NCBI RefSeq assembly: GCF_017726655.1
Contig: NZ_CP072308.1
Location: forward strand, 558,001-622,000
DNA length: 64,000 nucleotides
DNA from: Agrobacterium tumefaciens
GTDB lineage: Bacteria; Pseudomonadota; Alphaproteobacteria; Rhizobiales; Rhizobiaceae
Direction: 5' to 3'
The position numbers and the translations under genes were made by a program. The stretch's first letter is position 1; every line of letters starts with the position of its first letter. Positions 35,648 through 45,270 of this stretch are shown piece after piece. The notes beneath the pieces are model-generated. The model saw nothing but the letters and a program-made list of their open reading frames with translations. It had not been told where the DNA came from and did not search any database.

Positions 35648-35661
35648 TTGATCTGGATCAA
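35648..35661 (+). promoter_or_regulatory. FixK/FnrN box upstream of ccoN
   Basis: TTGATCTGGATCAA is a perfect match to the TTGAT-N4-ATCAA site of FNR-type regulators. It lies 116 bases before the ccoN ATG, a suitable place for activation under low oxygen. Confidence 0.85.
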
Positions 35662-35776
35662 GGTGGCGTTCCACTCCCGGTGGCAATGCTCCAACCGACG
35701 CATAGGTACACGTTCGCTCTCCCAGGCGCATGCCGTGCCTTTCGTCGGTCGGCTTGCACGTTGGGGGAAACCAACA

Positions 35777-37399
35777 ATGAATTACACGTTAGAAACCGCG
35801 ATCGTGGCCCTCGGGGCCTTTCTCGCGTTGCTCGGGGCAGCCTTTGCCCATGACAGTCTTTTCGCCGCCCATATGTGGGTGCTGTTCTTTACACTGCTGG
35901 TCAGCACGGTGCTTCTTTTGCGCCGTGTCTCCTTTGCGCCTGTCGATCCGGCCGTGCGCGCCCGTCGCAATGCCGAATATTTCGACGAGGTTGTGAAATA
36001 CGGTGTGGTTGCCACCGTGTTCTGGGGTGTCGTCGGCTTTCTGGTGGGGGTGGTCGTCGCGTTGCAGCTTGCATTCCCCGATCTCAACATCGCACCCTAT
36101 TTTAATTTCGGCCGCATGCGGCCGCTGCACACCTCGGCGGTGATCTTCGCTTTCGGGGGAAATGCGCTGATCGCGACCTCCTTTTATGTCGTGCAGAGAA
36201 CCTGTCGTGCGCGTCTGTTCGGCGGCAATCTCGGCTGGTTCGTGTTCTGGGGCTATAACCTCTTCATCGTCATGGCCGCCACGGGCTATCTGCTCGGCAT
36301 TACGCAGGGGCGCGAATATGCGGAGCCGGAATGGTACGTCGATATCTGGCTGACCATCGTCTGGGTCGCCTATCTCCTGGCATTCCTCGGCACCATTCTG
36401 AAGCGCAGGGAGCCGCATATCTATGTCGCCAACTGGTTCTACCTGAGCTTCATCGTGACGATTGCCATGCTGCATATCGTCAATAACCTCGCCATTCCCG
36501 TCTCGTTTCTTGGCGTCAAGAGCTACTCGGCTTTTTCGGGTGTGCAGGATGCGCTGACGCAATGGTGGTACGGCCATAACGCCGTCGGCTTCTTCCTGAC
36601 TGCCGGCTTCCTCGGCATGATGTATTATTTCATCCCAAAGCAGGTGAACCGCCCGGTCTATTCCTACCGCCTGTCGATCATCCACTTCTGGGCGCTGATC
36701 TTCATGTATATCTGGGCCGGCCCGCACCACCTGCATTATACGGCTCTGCCGGACTGGGCGCAGACGCTGGGCATGGTGTTCTCGATCATGTTGTGGATGC
36801 CCTCATGGGGCGGCATGATCAATGGCCTGATGACGCTTTCGGGCGCATGGGACAAGATCCGTACAGACCCCATCGTTCGTATGATGGTGATGGCTGTTGC
36901 CTTCTACGGCATGGCCACCTTCGAAGGGCCGATGATGTCGATTAAGGCCGTCAACTCGCTCAGCCATTATACCGACTGGACCATCGGCCATGTGCATTCA
37001 GGCGCACTCGGCTGGAACGGCATGATCACCTTCGGTGCGATCTATTACCTGACGCCAAAACTTTGGGGCAGGGAGCGTCTCTACAGCCTGCAACTGGTCA
37101 ACTGGCACTTCTGGCTGGCCACGATCGGCATCGTGATCTACGCCGCCGTTATGTGGGTTGCCGGTATCCAGCAGGCGCTGATGTGGCGCGAATACGATAC
37201 CCAGGGCTTCCTCGTCTATTCCTTCGCGGAATCGGTCGCAGCGCTATTCCCTTACTACGTAATGCGTGCACTCGGCGGCCTGATGTTCCTCAGCGGCGCG
37301 CTGATCATGGCCTACAACGTCACCATGACCATCCTCGGTCATCAACGCGAGGAGGGCGCCAGCAAGGGCGCGGCTCCTTCGCTGCAGCCAGCTGAATAG
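35777..37399 (+). CDS. ccoN: cbb3-type cytochrome c oxidase subunit I
   Basis: Catalytic subunit of the high-affinity oxidase that reduces O2 in low oxygen. The 540-residue protein has about twelve hydrophobic segments. His residues expected to bind haem b, haem b3 and CuB are visible in [38 protein letters not shown], the [14 protein letters not shown] stretch, and [16 protein letters not shown] 35777 is chosen over the longer frame from 35648, which begins inside the FixK box. First gene of ccoNOQP (fixNOQP). Confidence 0.96.
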   Translation: MNYTLETAIVALGAFLALLGAAFAHDSLFAAHMWVLFFTLLVSTVLLLRRVSFAPVDPAVRARRNAEYFDEVVKYGVVATVFWGVVGFLVGVVVALQLAFPDLNIAPYFNFGRMRPLHTSAVIFAFGGNALIATSFYVVQRTCRARLFGGNLGWFVFWGYNLFIVMAATGYLLGITQGREYAEPEWYVDIWLTIVWVAYLLAFLGTILKRREPHIYVANWFYLSFIVTIAMLHIVNNLAIPVSFLGVKSYSAFSGVQDALTQWWYGHNAVGFFLTAGFLGMMYYFIPKQVNRPVYSYRLSIIHFWALIFMYIWAGPHHLHYTALPDWAQTLGMVFSIMLWMPSWGGMINGLMTLSGAWDKIRTDPIVRMMVMAVAFYGMATFEGPMMSIKAVNSLSHYTDWTIGHVHSGALGWNGMITFGAIYYLTPKLWGRERLYSLQLVNWHFWLATIGIVIYAAVMWVAGIQQALMWREYDTQGFLVYSFAESVAALFPYYVMRALGGLMFLSGALIMAYNVTMTILGHQREEGASKGAAPSLQPAE

Positions 37400-37408
37400 G
37401 AGGGGCCG

Positions 37409-38140
37409 ATGTCCATACTCGACAAACACGGCGTCATCGAACGTAACGCCACCTTGCTTCTGGTCGGCTCGTTGCTGGTCGTTTCCATCGGCGGCATCGT
37501 GGAAATCGCGCCGCTCTTCTACCTGGAAAACACCATCGAGAAGGTGGAAGGCATGCGGCCTTACACGCCGCTGGAGCTGGCCGGCCGCAACATCTACATC
37601 CGCGAAGGATGTTACGTCTGCCACAGCCAGATGATCCGTCCGTTCCGCGACGAGGTGGAGCGTTACGGGCACTACAGCCTGGCGGCAGAATCCATGTACG
37701 ACCATCCGTTCCAGTGGGGTTCCAAGCGCACAGGGCCAGACCTTGCGCGCGTTGGTGATCGCTATTCGAACGAATGGCATGTGCAGCACCTCGCCGATCC
37801 GCGCTCGGTGGTGCCGGAATCGATCATGCCGTCCTACGCGTTCCTTAAGACGACGGCACTGAAGGTGACGGATGTCGACATGGAGCTGAAGGCAAACCGC
37901 GCGGTCGGCGTTCCCTATAGCGACGAGATGATCGAAAAGGCGGGCGCCGACATGAAGGCGCAGGCTGATCCGAATGCCGATACGAGCGAGCTTCTGGCGC
38001 GTTACCCGAAGGCGAAGGTCGGAGATTTCGATGGCGATCCGGCAAAGCTTACCGAAATGGATGCGCTGGTCGCCTATCTGCAGATGCTCGGCACGCTGGT
38101 CGATTTCTCGACCTATGACGATGCCGCCGGATATCGGTGA
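37409..38140 (+). CDS. ccoO: cbb3-type cytochrome c oxidase subunit II
   Basis: A 243-residue membrane-anchored monohaem c-type cytochrome that passes electrons to CcoN. One N-terminal transmembrane helix (residues about 14-34) is followed by the haem c site CYVCH at 68-72. The distal Met is probably in SIMPSYAFL. It starts nine bases after ccoN. Confidence 0.96.
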   Translation: MSILDKHGVIERNATLLLVGSLLVVSIGGIVEIAPLFYLENTIEKVEGMRPYTPLELAGRNIYIREGCYVCHSQMIRPFRDEVERYGHYSLAAESMYDHPFQWGSKRTGPDLARVGDRYSNEWHVQHLADPRSVVPESIMPSYAFLKTTALKVTDVDMELKANRAVGVPYSDEMIEKAGADMKAQADPNADTSELLARYPKAKVGDFDGDPAKLTEMDALVAYLQMLGTLVDFSTYDDAAGYR

Positions 38141-38152
38141 GGAGGCGAAACG

Positions 38153-38305
38153 ATGGAAACCTACACGGCCATGCGCCATTTCGCCGACAGCTGGGGCCTG
38201 CTTGCCATGACCCTGTTTTTTGCCGGCGTCGTCATCTTCACGCTTCGCCCCGGCTCGAAAAGGGCCGCGGACGATGCGGCCAGCATTCCGCTCAGGGAGG
38301 ACTGA
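38153..38305 (+). CDS. ccoQ: cbb3-type cytochrome c oxidase subunit CcoQ
   Basis: A 50-residue single-pass protein (helix about residues 13-31: WGLLAMTLFFAGVVIFTL) ending in a charged tail. CcoQ stabilises the oxidase complex. GGAGG lies seven bases upstream of ATG 38153, and it sits between ccoO and ccoP with 12- and 2-base gaps. Confidence 0.9.
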   Translation: METYTAMRHFADSWGLLAMTLFFAGVVIFTLRPGSKRAADDAASIPLRED

Positions 38306-38307
38306 AC

Positions 38308-39171
38308 ATGTCCGAAAAACACATCGATAAAATCAGCGGCGTTGAAACCACCGGCCATGAGTGGGACGGTATCCGCGAGCTGAACAACCCCATGCCGCGC
38401 TGGTGGGTATGGACCTTCTACTTCACGATCCTCTGGGCTATCGGCTACACCATCGCCTATCCGGCATGGCCGCTGATCTCAGGCGCGACGCAGGGCGTCC
38501 TCGGCTGGAACAGCCGCGGCGAGATCGCTGCCGATCTTGCTGTTGCAAAACAGTCGCAGAGCGTTTTCGTCGACAAGATCGCCAGTTCGTCGCTTGCGGA
38601 CATCCAGGCAGACCCGACGCTGAGGCAATTTGCCCTTTCCGGCGGCGCGGCCGCATTCAAGGTCAATTGCATCCAGTGCCACGGTTCGGGTGCCGAGGGC
38701 GCGCAGGGATATCCCAACCTCAATGATGACGACTGGATGTGGGGCGGCAGCGTCGACGATATCTATACAACGGTAAAGCACGGCATCCGTTTTGCCGATG
38801 ATCCTGACACGCGTCTGTCGGAAATGCCGGCTTTCGGCGACATTCTGAAGTCGGATGAAATCCGCGAGGTTGCGGCCTATGTCGTGAGCCTGACGGGAAC
38901 GCCCTCCAATCCGGCGCTTGTCGAACCCGGCAAACAGCTCTTTGCCGACAATTGTGCCTCGTGCCACGGCGAAGACGCCAAGGGCAACCGCGAGTTCGGC
39001 GCGCCCAATCTTGCCGATGCGATCTGGCTGAAGGCCCATGGCGAAGAAGGGATTGTTGCGCAGATACGCTCGCCGAAACACGGTGTGATGCCCGCCTGGG
39101 GCGAACGTCTTGGCGACACGACGGTCAAGCAGCTGGCCATCTTCGTTCACTCGCTGGGTGGCGGCGAGTGA
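38308..39171 (+). CDS. ccoP: cbb3-type cytochrome c oxidase subunit III (dihaem)
   Basis: A 287-residue dihaem c-type cytochrome. The N-terminal region HEWDGIRELNNPMPRWW and one transmembrane helix anchor it. Haem sites are CIQCH (121-125) and CASCH (216-220). It feeds electrons from soluble cytochrome c to CcoO. It is the last gene of the operon and is followed by a strong terminator. Confidence 0.96.
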   Translation: MSEKHIDKISGVETTGHEWDGIRELNNPMPRWWVWTFYFTILWAIGYTIAYPAWPLISGATQGVLGWNSRGEIAADLAVAKQSQSVFVDKIASSSLADIQADPTLRQFALSGGAAAFKVNCIQCHGSGAEGAQGYPNLNDDDWMWGGSVDDIYTTVKHGIRFADDPDTRLSEMPAFGDILKSDEIREVAAYVVSLTGTPSNPALVEPGKQLFADNCASCHGEDAKGNREFGAPNLADAIWLKAHGEEGIVAQIRSPKHGVMPAWGERLGDTTVKQLAIFVHSLGGGE

Positions 39172-39189
39172 AGCACTCGGAATGCAAGG

Positions 39190-39217
39190 AAGGGCGCCGC
39201 TGTGGCGCCCTTTTTTC
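39190..39217 (+). terminator. Terminator of ccoNOQP
   Basis: AAGGGCGCC (39190-39198) pairs with GGCGCCCTT (39204-39212), then a run of Ts follows. Intrinsic terminator 18 bases past ccoP. Confidence 0.85.
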
Positions 39218-39224
39218 GTTCGGA

Positions 39225-39671
39225 TCAGGCGTTTTCGGCCCGTCCATCCGGATATTCGGCGGGTCCCTTCAACTCGATCTTGTTGCCGAAGGGATCACGG
39301 AAATAGAACGAGTGTCCCATCCCCCGCGCGCCGCCGTGAAAGGCTTCCTGTTCGATGGTGACGTTGAATTTCGCCAGATGGGCGCGAAGCGCATCGTGGT
39401 TCAAGGGGCCGGTCGCGATGCAGATGTGATCGACATTACGTCCACCGGCGACGGGCGGAGCAGCCTTTGTGCCACCGGGGTGCGTGACATCCCAAAGCAC
39501 GATCAGGGCATTGCCGCACCAGACCTGTTCCATCCCGAGAGCAGGGTAAGAGTAACCATCAGTACAGCCCAGCACGTTCCGGTAAAAATCGAGTGCCCGC
39601 ACCATGTCGTCGACGATGAAGACGATATGATCGATCCCGATCAACGAAAAAGGCGGCGTTCTCAAATTCAT
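39225..39671 (-). CDS. VOC family protein (glyoxalase/bleomycin resistance fold), first of two
   Basis: A 148-residue vicinal oxygen chelate protein with the two beta-alpha-beta-beta-beta modules of the fold: IDHIVFIVDDMVRALDFYRNVLG, then VDHICIATGPLNHDAL, and FYFRDPFGNKIELKGP. Candidate metal ligands are His15, His82 and a Glu near the end. These proteins cover dioxygenases, glyoxalase I and resistance proteins, so the reaction is unknown. ATG 39671 has AGGA seven bases upstream. It is the last of three minus-strand genes. Confidence 0.82.
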   Translation of the reverse strand: MNLRTPPFSLIGIDHIVFIVDDMVRALDFYRNVLGCTDGYSYPALGMEQVWCGNALIVLWDVTHPGGTKAAPPVAGGRNVDHICIATGPLNHDALRAHLAKFNVTIEQEAFHGGARGMGHSFYFRDPFGNKIELKGPAEYPDGRAENA

Positions 39672-39687
39672 GGCGCATTCCTGCCGA

Positions 39688-40044
39688 TCAGTTTTTCGAC
39701 CAGACGGCCAGTTCGTATCCATCCGGATCGGCGAAATGAAAACGTCGACCGCCAGGAAAGGCGAAAATCGCGACGCTGATCTGGCCGCCCGCGGCTTCGA
39801 CACGCCGCTGCACATCCTCGATATCGGCGGCATAGAGAATGACGAGCGGTCCGCCCTTGGCCGAAACCGGCGCCGTGGTTGTGAAGCCGCCCGTCAGGCG
39901 GCCGTCGGAAAACTCGCAATATTGCGGACCGTAGTCCTTGAAGGTCCAACCGAACGCGCCCCCGTAGAATTCTTTGCTACGCTCGATGTCAACGACGTTG
40001 AATTCGACATAGTCGATCCGTCTGTCATTGATATTTTCCGTCAT
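39688..40044 (-). CDS. VOC family protein, second of two
   Basis: A 118-residue VOC-fold protein (IDYVEFNVVDIERSKEFYGGAFGW and FADPDGYELAVWSKN). It lacks an obvious metal-binding His at the first position (DYVEF). The CPC/YCEFSDGRLTGGF region resembles the CDF-type single-domain proteins of this family. GGGAG lies six bases upstream of ATG 40044. Gaps of 11 and 16 bases to its neighbours indicate one transcript. Confidence 0.82.
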   Translation of the reverse strand: MTENINDRRIDYVEFNVVDIERSKEFYGGAFGWTFKDYGPQYCEFSDGRLTGGFTTTAPVSAKGGPLVILYAADIEDVQRRVEAAGGQISVAIFAFPGGRRFHFADPDGYELAVWSKN

Positions 40045-40055
40045 CACTCACTCCC

Positions 40056-40460
40056 TCAGTTCGCTTCGAGCAGTTGTTTCAGGGTTTGCAGATCGGCCGT
40101 GACGGCCTTGGCGTCCTGCTCGAAGTCCTCATCCGTCATGCCCTCAAGACGAAGCAATGTGAAGCTGACTTCCGTGCCGCTGCCATTCGGGGTGACCCTG
40201 AGCGCGTTATAGACCTTCAGGCCGTCGGGCAATGTCACGACATGGTCGATGACGCCAAATTCGTTGCGGGGCGCAAAATTGACGCGCACTTCACCCAGCG
40301 GCCCGCCTTCGGCGATCCAGTCTTCACCATCGGGCTTGAGGCCGCCCGCAAGTCCGGCAGCCCAGCGGGGCATGTGCTCCGGAGCGGCGGCGAAGTCGTA
40401 GACCTCCGCCCACGGTCTTTCGACAGACAGATGAATGATTCTCGATTGCATGACAGGCAT
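40056..40460 (-). CDS. SRPBCC family protein (START/Bet v1-like)
   Basis: A 134-residue protein with the polyketide cyclase/AHSA1-like lipid-binding fold: RIIHLSVERPWAEVYDFAAAPEHMPRWAAGL at the N-terminus and a long C-terminal helix. It has no signal sequence. GGGAGG lies five bases upstream of ATG 40460, so the longer frame is rejected. First gene of the three-gene unit on the minus strand. Confidence 0.8.
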   Translation of the reverse strand: MPVMQSRIIHLSVERPWAEVYDFAAAPEHMPRWAAGLAGGLKPDGEDWIAEGGPLGEVRVNFAPRNEFGVIDHVVTLPDGLKVYNALRVTPNGSGTEVSFTLLRLEGMTDEDFEQDAKAVTADLQTLKQLLEAN

Positions 40461-40514
40461 CTTGTCCTCCCCCGGGTGGTGCTGGTTCCTCTGACTGCGC
40501 CACTTTGTCTTCAC

Positions 40515-40528
40515 TTGATGTAAGTCAA
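40515..40528 (+). promoter_or_regulatory. FixK/FnrN-like box upstream of fixG
   Basis: TTGATGTAAGTCAA matches TTGAT-N4-ATCAA with one mismatch in the right arm. It lies 69 bases before the fixG ATG and 55 bases before the divergent SRPBCC gene, so either could respond to it; fixG is the expected target. Confidence 0.65.
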
Positions 40529-40583
40529 GGATGTTTCACCGCGGAGATGGGAGAAAGCAAGGAGATAAAAATGGACTCCTATC

Positions 40584-42167
40584 ATGAACATCTATCGCGC
40601 CGGACAGGATCGCCCGCAACAGCCGGTTGAAAGGCTGGAGGCGGAAGCCGTCAATTCCGCGAAAACGCGCAAACCGCTCTATGAAGCGCGCAAGAAGATT
40701 TTTCCCAAGCGCGCCGAGGGCCGGTTCCGGCGGTTCAAATGGCTGGTGATGCTGATCACGCTTGGCATTTATTATCTGACGCCGTTCCTGCGCTGGGATC
40801 GTGGACCCTATGCACCCGATCAGGCGGTGTTGATCGATATCGCCAACCGACGCTTTTATTTCTTCTTCATCGAGATCTGGCCGCAGGAGTTCTTCTTCGT
40901 GGCGGGCCTGCTGGTGATGGCGGGGCTGGGGCTGTTCCTCGTCACATCAGCGGTCGGGCGTGCCTGGTGCGGTTATACCTGTCCGCAGACCGTCTGGGTG
41001 GATCTGTTTCTGGTCGTCGAAAGGGCGGTCGAGGGCGACAGAAATGCGCGCATGAAACTGGATGCGGCGCCCTATACGTTTGCCAAATTGCGCAAGCGGG
41101 TGCTGAAGCATTCGATCTGGCTGGTGATCGGCGTTCTGACGGGTGGTGCCTGGATTTTCTATTTTGCCGATGCGCCGACTCTGGCGAGAGAGTTCCTGAC
41201 CGGTGAAGCGCCTGTGATCGCTTACACCACCGTCGCGATCCTGACCGCCACCACCTATGTGTTTGGCGGGCTGATGCGGGAGCAGGTCTGCACCTATATG
41301 TGTCCCTGGCCGCGTATTCAGGCGGCGATGCTGGATGAGAATTCGCTTGTCGTCACGTACAATGACTGGCGGGGCGAGCCGCGCTCGCGGCACGCTAAAA
41401 AGGCCGCGGCCGCGGGGGAGAGCGTTGGCGATTGCGTCGATTGCAATGCCTGTGTGGCGGTCTGTCCCATGGGCATCGACATCAGGGACGGACAGCAGCT
41501 GGAATGCATCACCTGCGCCCTCTGTATCGATGCCTGTGACGGCGTGATGGACAAGATCGGCAAGCCGCGTGGGCTGATCGCTTATGCGACGCTTGCTGAA
41601 TATCAATCCAACATGGCGCTGGCGACCGGCAATGGCCAGCACGCGATCCGTCCCGACAAGGTGCGCAAGGAGGATGGCAGCTTCAGCAATCGTGTGCGCC
41701 ACTTTAACTGGCGTATCATCTTCCGGCCACGTACGCTGCTCTATACGGCTATCTGGGCTGCCGTTGGCATCGGTATGCTGTTTGCGCTGGTGACGCGCGA
41801 GCGGCTGGCGCTCAACGTCCTGCATGACCGCAATCCTCAATATGTCCTGGAATCGAACGGCTCGATCCGCAACGGCTATACCGTGCGCATTCTCAACATG
41901 GTGCCGCAGCCGCGCGTAATGAGCCTGACCATCGGTGGTCTTCCGAATGCGGTGATGAAGATCAATGGCATGGCCAATAATGCCGCCCGTGCCTTCGAGG
42001 TGACGGTGGAACCGGACGAGGCGACAACACTCAAGGTCTTCGTCACCCTTCCGGGCGAGGATGTTTCGCGGACGGCGGAGAATTTCGAATTTATCGTCAG
42101 CGATACGGCTGGCCACGAAACGGCCAGATACGATGCGGTTTTTAATTCTCCCGGAGTGAAAAAATGA
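40584..42167 (+). CDS. fixG: Cytochrome c oxidase accessory protein CcoG/FixG
   Basis: A 527-residue membrane ferredoxin required for maturation of the cbb3 oxidase, thought to reduce copper. Several transmembrane helices flank a pair of CxxCxxC-type cluster sites near residues 283-315 (CVDCNACVAVCP and CITCALCIDAC). Further cysteines occur in WCGYTCPQTVW and CTYMCPWPR. An immunoglobulin-like C-terminal domain follows. First gene of fixGHIS, with 4-base overlap to fixH. Confidence 0.95.
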   Translation: MNIYRAGQDRPQQPVERLEAEAVNSAKTRKPLYEARKKIFPKRAEGRFRRFKWLVMLITLGIYYLTPFLRWDRGPYAPDQAVLIDIANRRFYFFFIEIWPQEFFFVAGLLVMAGLGLFLVTSAVGRAWCGYTCPQTVWVDLFLVVERAVEGDRNARMKLDAAPYTFAKLRKRVLKHSIWLVIGVLTGGAWIFYFADAPTLAREFLTGEAPVIAYTTVAILTATTYVFGGLMREQVCTYMCPWPRIQAAMLDENSLVVTYNDWRGEPRSRHAKKAAAAGESVGDCVDCNACVAVCPMGIDIRDGQQLECITCALCIDACDGVMDKIGKPRGLIAYATLAEYQSNMALATGNGQHAIRPDKVRKEDGSFSNRVRHFNWRIIFRPRTLLYTAIWAAVGIGMLFALVTRERLALNVLHDRNPQYVLESNGSIRNGYTVRILNMVPQPRVMSLTIGGLPNAVMKINGMANNAARAFEVTVEPDEATTLKVFVTLPGEDVSRTAENFEFIVSDTAGHETARYDAVFNSPGVKK

Positions 42168-42664
42168 CAGTGAACAATCAACGCGCCTCCGGTTTCACAT
42201 TCACCGGCTGGCACATGCTCGGCGTCATGGTGTTGTTCTTCGGCACGGTCATCACCGTCAACATGATCATGGCCTGGAACGCGGTTCACAGCTGGAGCGG
42301 GCTTGTCGTGCCCAACACCTATGTCGCCAGCCAGCAGTTCAACGCCAAGGCGGAGGCCGCCAAGGCAAGGGCCGCGACCGGCATCAGGGGCAAGCTCATC
42401 GTTGACGAAAACACCGTGCGTTACGAGGTCTTCCATCCCGATACGGGGCCGGTCGACACGGATACGGTGACGGCACATTTCCGCCGGCCCGTGGGCGAGA
42501 GCCAGAATTTCGACATGGAACTCACCCCGGTTTCGACGGGTGTCTTCACGGCCGCCCACGACATGCTGCCGGGCCAGTGGATCGTGGAAGTGACAGCCGT
42601 CAAGGATGGCCGGATCATCGTGCATGAGGGTACGCGGATCGCCGTCGTCAGGGGGCGCAAATGA
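42164..42664 (+). CDS. fixH: FixH family protein
   Basis: A 166-residue protein with one N-terminal transmembrane helix (GWHMLGVMVLFFGTVITVNM) and a periplasmic domain. It acts with FixI in copper supply to the oxidase; its exact activity is not known. It overlaps fixG and fixI by ATGA junctions, so translation is coupled. Confidence 0.92.
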   Translation: MTVNNQRASGFTFTGWHMLGVMVLFFGTVITVNMIMAWNAVHSWSGLVVPNTYVASQQFNAKAEAAKARAATGIRGKLIVDENTVRYEVFHPDTGPVDTDTVTAHFRRPVGESQNFDMELTPVSTGVFTAAHDMLPGQWIVEVTAVKDGRIIVHEGTRIAVVRGRK

Positions 42665-44952
42665 GCTGTTGCGCACCGGGAACGGAAGGGTCGTTGCAGC
42701 TGGGCGAGCCCGTCAATCCGCCATCGTCGGAGGAGCTGTTGCTGGCGAGCCGCGATCTGGGGCAGGGACTACGCCAGACTGACCTCAGCGTGCCGGATCT
42801 CTATTGTGGCGCCTGCATCACCACCATCGAGACCGCGCTTCGCCACCTGCCGCAAGTCGAGCGGGCGCGGGTGAACCTGTCATTGAAACGGGTGGCGGTC
42901 GTCTGGAGAGAAGAGATCAATGGCGTCAGGACCGATCCCGCCGAGATTGCGCGCGCCATCCTTGCGACGGGATATCGTACGCATCTTTTCGCCAGTGGGC
43001 AGGATGCTTCGGACGCCTTGCGCTCGCAGCTGATCAGGGCCGTGGCGCTTTGCGGCTTTGCCTCCGCCAATATCATGCTGCTCTCGGTCTCCGTCTGGTC
43101 GGGGGCGGATGCGGCGACGCGTGACATGTTCCACTGGATTTCGGCGATGATTGCCGCACCGGCGCTGATCTATGGCGGTCGTTTCTTTTATCAATCGGCG
43201 TGGAATGCGCTGAAACATGGCCGCACCAATATGGATGTGCCGATAGCGCTCGCCATCACGCTGTCCTACGCCGTTTCTCTGTGGGAAACGATTCATCACG
43301 GCGAACATGCGTGGTTCGATGCGACCGTGTCGCTGCTGTTCTTCCTGCTGATCGGACGCACGCTGGACCATATCATGCGCGACAAGGCGCGCTCGGCCAT
43401 CGCCGGGCTCGCCCGCCTTTCGCCGCGCGGTGCGACCGTGCTGGGTGAGAGCGGCATACGAGAATATCGCCCGCTCTCGGATATCCAGCCGGGAATGTCG
43501 ATTTCGATTGCGGCAGGGGACCGGGTGGCGGTGGACGCCGTGGTTGAAAGCGGCAGTAGTGATCTCGACATGTCCATCGTCAACGGCGAAAGCGCGCCGC
43601 GCCGCGTTGCCGCGGGCGACAGCCTGCAGGCGGGGACACTCAATCTCACCGGTTCGCTTGTGGCGCGGGTGACGGCCACTGCCAGAGACTCTTTCCTGTC
43701 GGAGGTCATCGGCCTGATGGAGGCGGCCGAAGGCGGGCGCGCGCGTTATCGTCGTATCGCCGACCGTGCCGCGAGCTATTATTCGCCCGTCGTGCATCTT
43801 CTCGCGCTGGTGACATTTCTCGGCTGGGGTTTCCTTGGCGGCGACTGGAAACAGGCAATGCTGATCGCCATAGCGGTTCTCATCATCACCTGCCCTTGCG
43901 CGCTCGGCCTTGCCGTTCCCGTCGTGCAGGTGGTTGCCGCAGGAAGGCTCTTCCGGCACGGCATCATGGTCAAGGAAGGCTCAGCCATGGAGCGCTTGGC
44001 CGAAATAGACACCGTGCTGTTCGACAAAACCGGTACGTTGACGGTGGGCAAGCCCAAACTGGTCGAGACCAGGAATGTGAAGCCTGAGACCATGGCAATT
44101 GCTGCGGGGCTTTCAGCCCATTCGCGCCATCCGCTCTCCAAGGCGCTGCACGCCGCCTATCGCGGAGCCATGCCGGCATTTGATGTCGTGCGCGAAATTC
44201 CGGGGTCGGGCGTCGAGGCCGAAACGGAGGCGGGCATCTACCGGCTCGGCAATCGTCGTTTTGCCTTCCCGGATGATATGTCGATAGACGGGGGCGATGC
44301 GCGGTCGGAAGTGGTGCTATCGCTTGACGGCCGTCAGCTTGCGAGCTTCGGCTTCGAGGACAATCCGCGCGCGGGTGCTATTGTGGCATTGCGCAACCTG
44401 TCGCGGCGCGGCCTTGCGCTGGAGATCGTCTCGGGTGACCGGGCCGCCGCCGTCAGTGCCATGGCGCAGCGGCTGGGCATCGGCAACTGGCGCGCGGACC
44501 TTTCGCCCAAAGACAAGGCGGCGCGCTGCGCCCGGCTTGCAGGCGAGGGCCGCCGGGTGCTGATGGTCGGCGACGGCATCAACGATGCGCCGGCGCTTGC
44601 TGCCGCCCACGTATCGATGGCGCCTGCCACTGCCGCCGATATCGGCCGGCAGGCTGCTGATTTCGTGTTCATGCAGGAGAACCTCGACGCCGTGCCTTTC
44701 GCGCTCGCGACATCACAGCAGGCCGGCCGGCTCATCAGGCAGAACTTTGCGCTGGCCATAGGCTACAACATCATCGCCGTGCCAATCGCGATCGCTGGTT
44801 ACGCAACGCCCATGATCGCGGCGATTGCCATGTCGACATCGTCGCTGATCGTCGTCGCCAATGCGTTGCGCCTTGCCGGTGCGGCTGAAACCGTCCGTCT
44901 CCGGGAGGACGTGAAAACAGACTTTGCGGGCGAGGGAGCGCAACTGGCATGA
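42661..44952 (+). CDS. fixI: Copper-transporting P-type ATPase CcoI/FixI
   Basis: A 763-residue P1B-type ATPase that exports Cu+ for assembly of the CuB site in CcoN. The N-terminal heavy-metal domain has CGAC at 49-52. The membrane ion site CPC is near residue 410, the phosphorylated Asp in DKTGT near 454, and the hinge GDGINDAPA is present. CPC followed by ALGLAVPVVQVVA is typical of the CcoI/FixI subgroup. Overlaps both neighbours by 4 bases. Confidence 0.95.
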   Translation: MSCCAPGTEGSLQLGEPVNPPSSEELLLASRDLGQGLRQTDLSVPDLYCGACITTIETALRHLPQVERARVNLSLKRVAVVWREEINGVRTDPAEIARAILATGYRTHLFASGQDASDALRSQLIRAVALCGFASANIMLLSVSVWSGADAATRDMFHWISAMIAAPALIYGGRFFYQSAWNALKHGRTNMDVPIALAITLSYAVSLWETIHHGEHAWFDATVSLLFFLLIGRTLDHIMRDKARSAIAGLARLSPRGATVLGESGIREYRPLSDIQPGMSISIAAGDRVAVDAVVESGSSDLDMSIVNGESAPRRVAAGDSLQAGTLNLTGSLVARVTATARDSFLSEVIGLMEAAEGGRARYRRIADRAASYYSPVVHLLALVTFLGWGFLGGDWKQAMLIAIAVLIITCPCALGLAVPVVQVVAAGRLFRHGIMVKEGSAMERLAEIDTVLFDKTGTLTVGKPKLVETRNVKPETMAIAAGLSAHSRHPLSKALHAAYRGAMPAFDVVREIPGSGVEAETEAGIYRLGNRRFAFPDDMSIDGGDARSEVVLSLDGRQLASFGFEDNPRAGAIVALRNLSRRGLALEIVSGDRAAAVSAMAQRLGIGNWRADLSPKDKAARCARLAGEGRRVLMVGDGINDAPALAAAHVSMAPATAADIGRQAADFVFMQENLDAVPFALATSQQAGRLIRQNFALAIGYNIIAVPIAIAGYATPMIAAIAMSTSSLIVVANALRLAGAAETVRLREDVKTDFAGEGAQLA

Positions 44953-45110
44953 ACATGCTCATCTATCTCATTCCGGTCGCGCTGTTCCTGGGCGCGCTTG
45001 GGCTTTTCGCCTTTCTCTGGTCGGTAAGGTCAGGCCAGTACGAGGATATGGACGGCGCGGCCTGGCGGGTAATCGAGGATGGTGACGACCACCCTCGGCC
45101 TTCGTCCTGA
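44949..45110 (+). CDS. fixS: cbb3-type oxidase assembly protein CcoS/FixS
   Basis: A 53-residue single-pass protein: one N-terminal helix (MLIYLIPVALFLGALGLFAFLW) then SGQYEDMDGAAWRVI, the signature of CcoS. Needed for insertion of cofactors into the oxidase. It begins with an ATGA overlap with the fixI stop and ends the operon. Confidence 0.92.
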   Translation: MNMLIYLIPVALFLGALGLFAFLWSVRSGQYEDMDGAAWRVIEDGDDHPRPSS

Positions 45111-45270
45111 AGCGGCGTGCAGCACGATCCCGGTACAGCTCATACTGTCGCAAATATGCAAAGCTGATTTGCATCATCAAAATTTAATCGTTTCAGTCGC
45201 CCTCAGCCTTGCCGTTTGGTGATTACGGTGCCACAACACGACCACCTAAAAGCAAGATGGAGGCACATCC

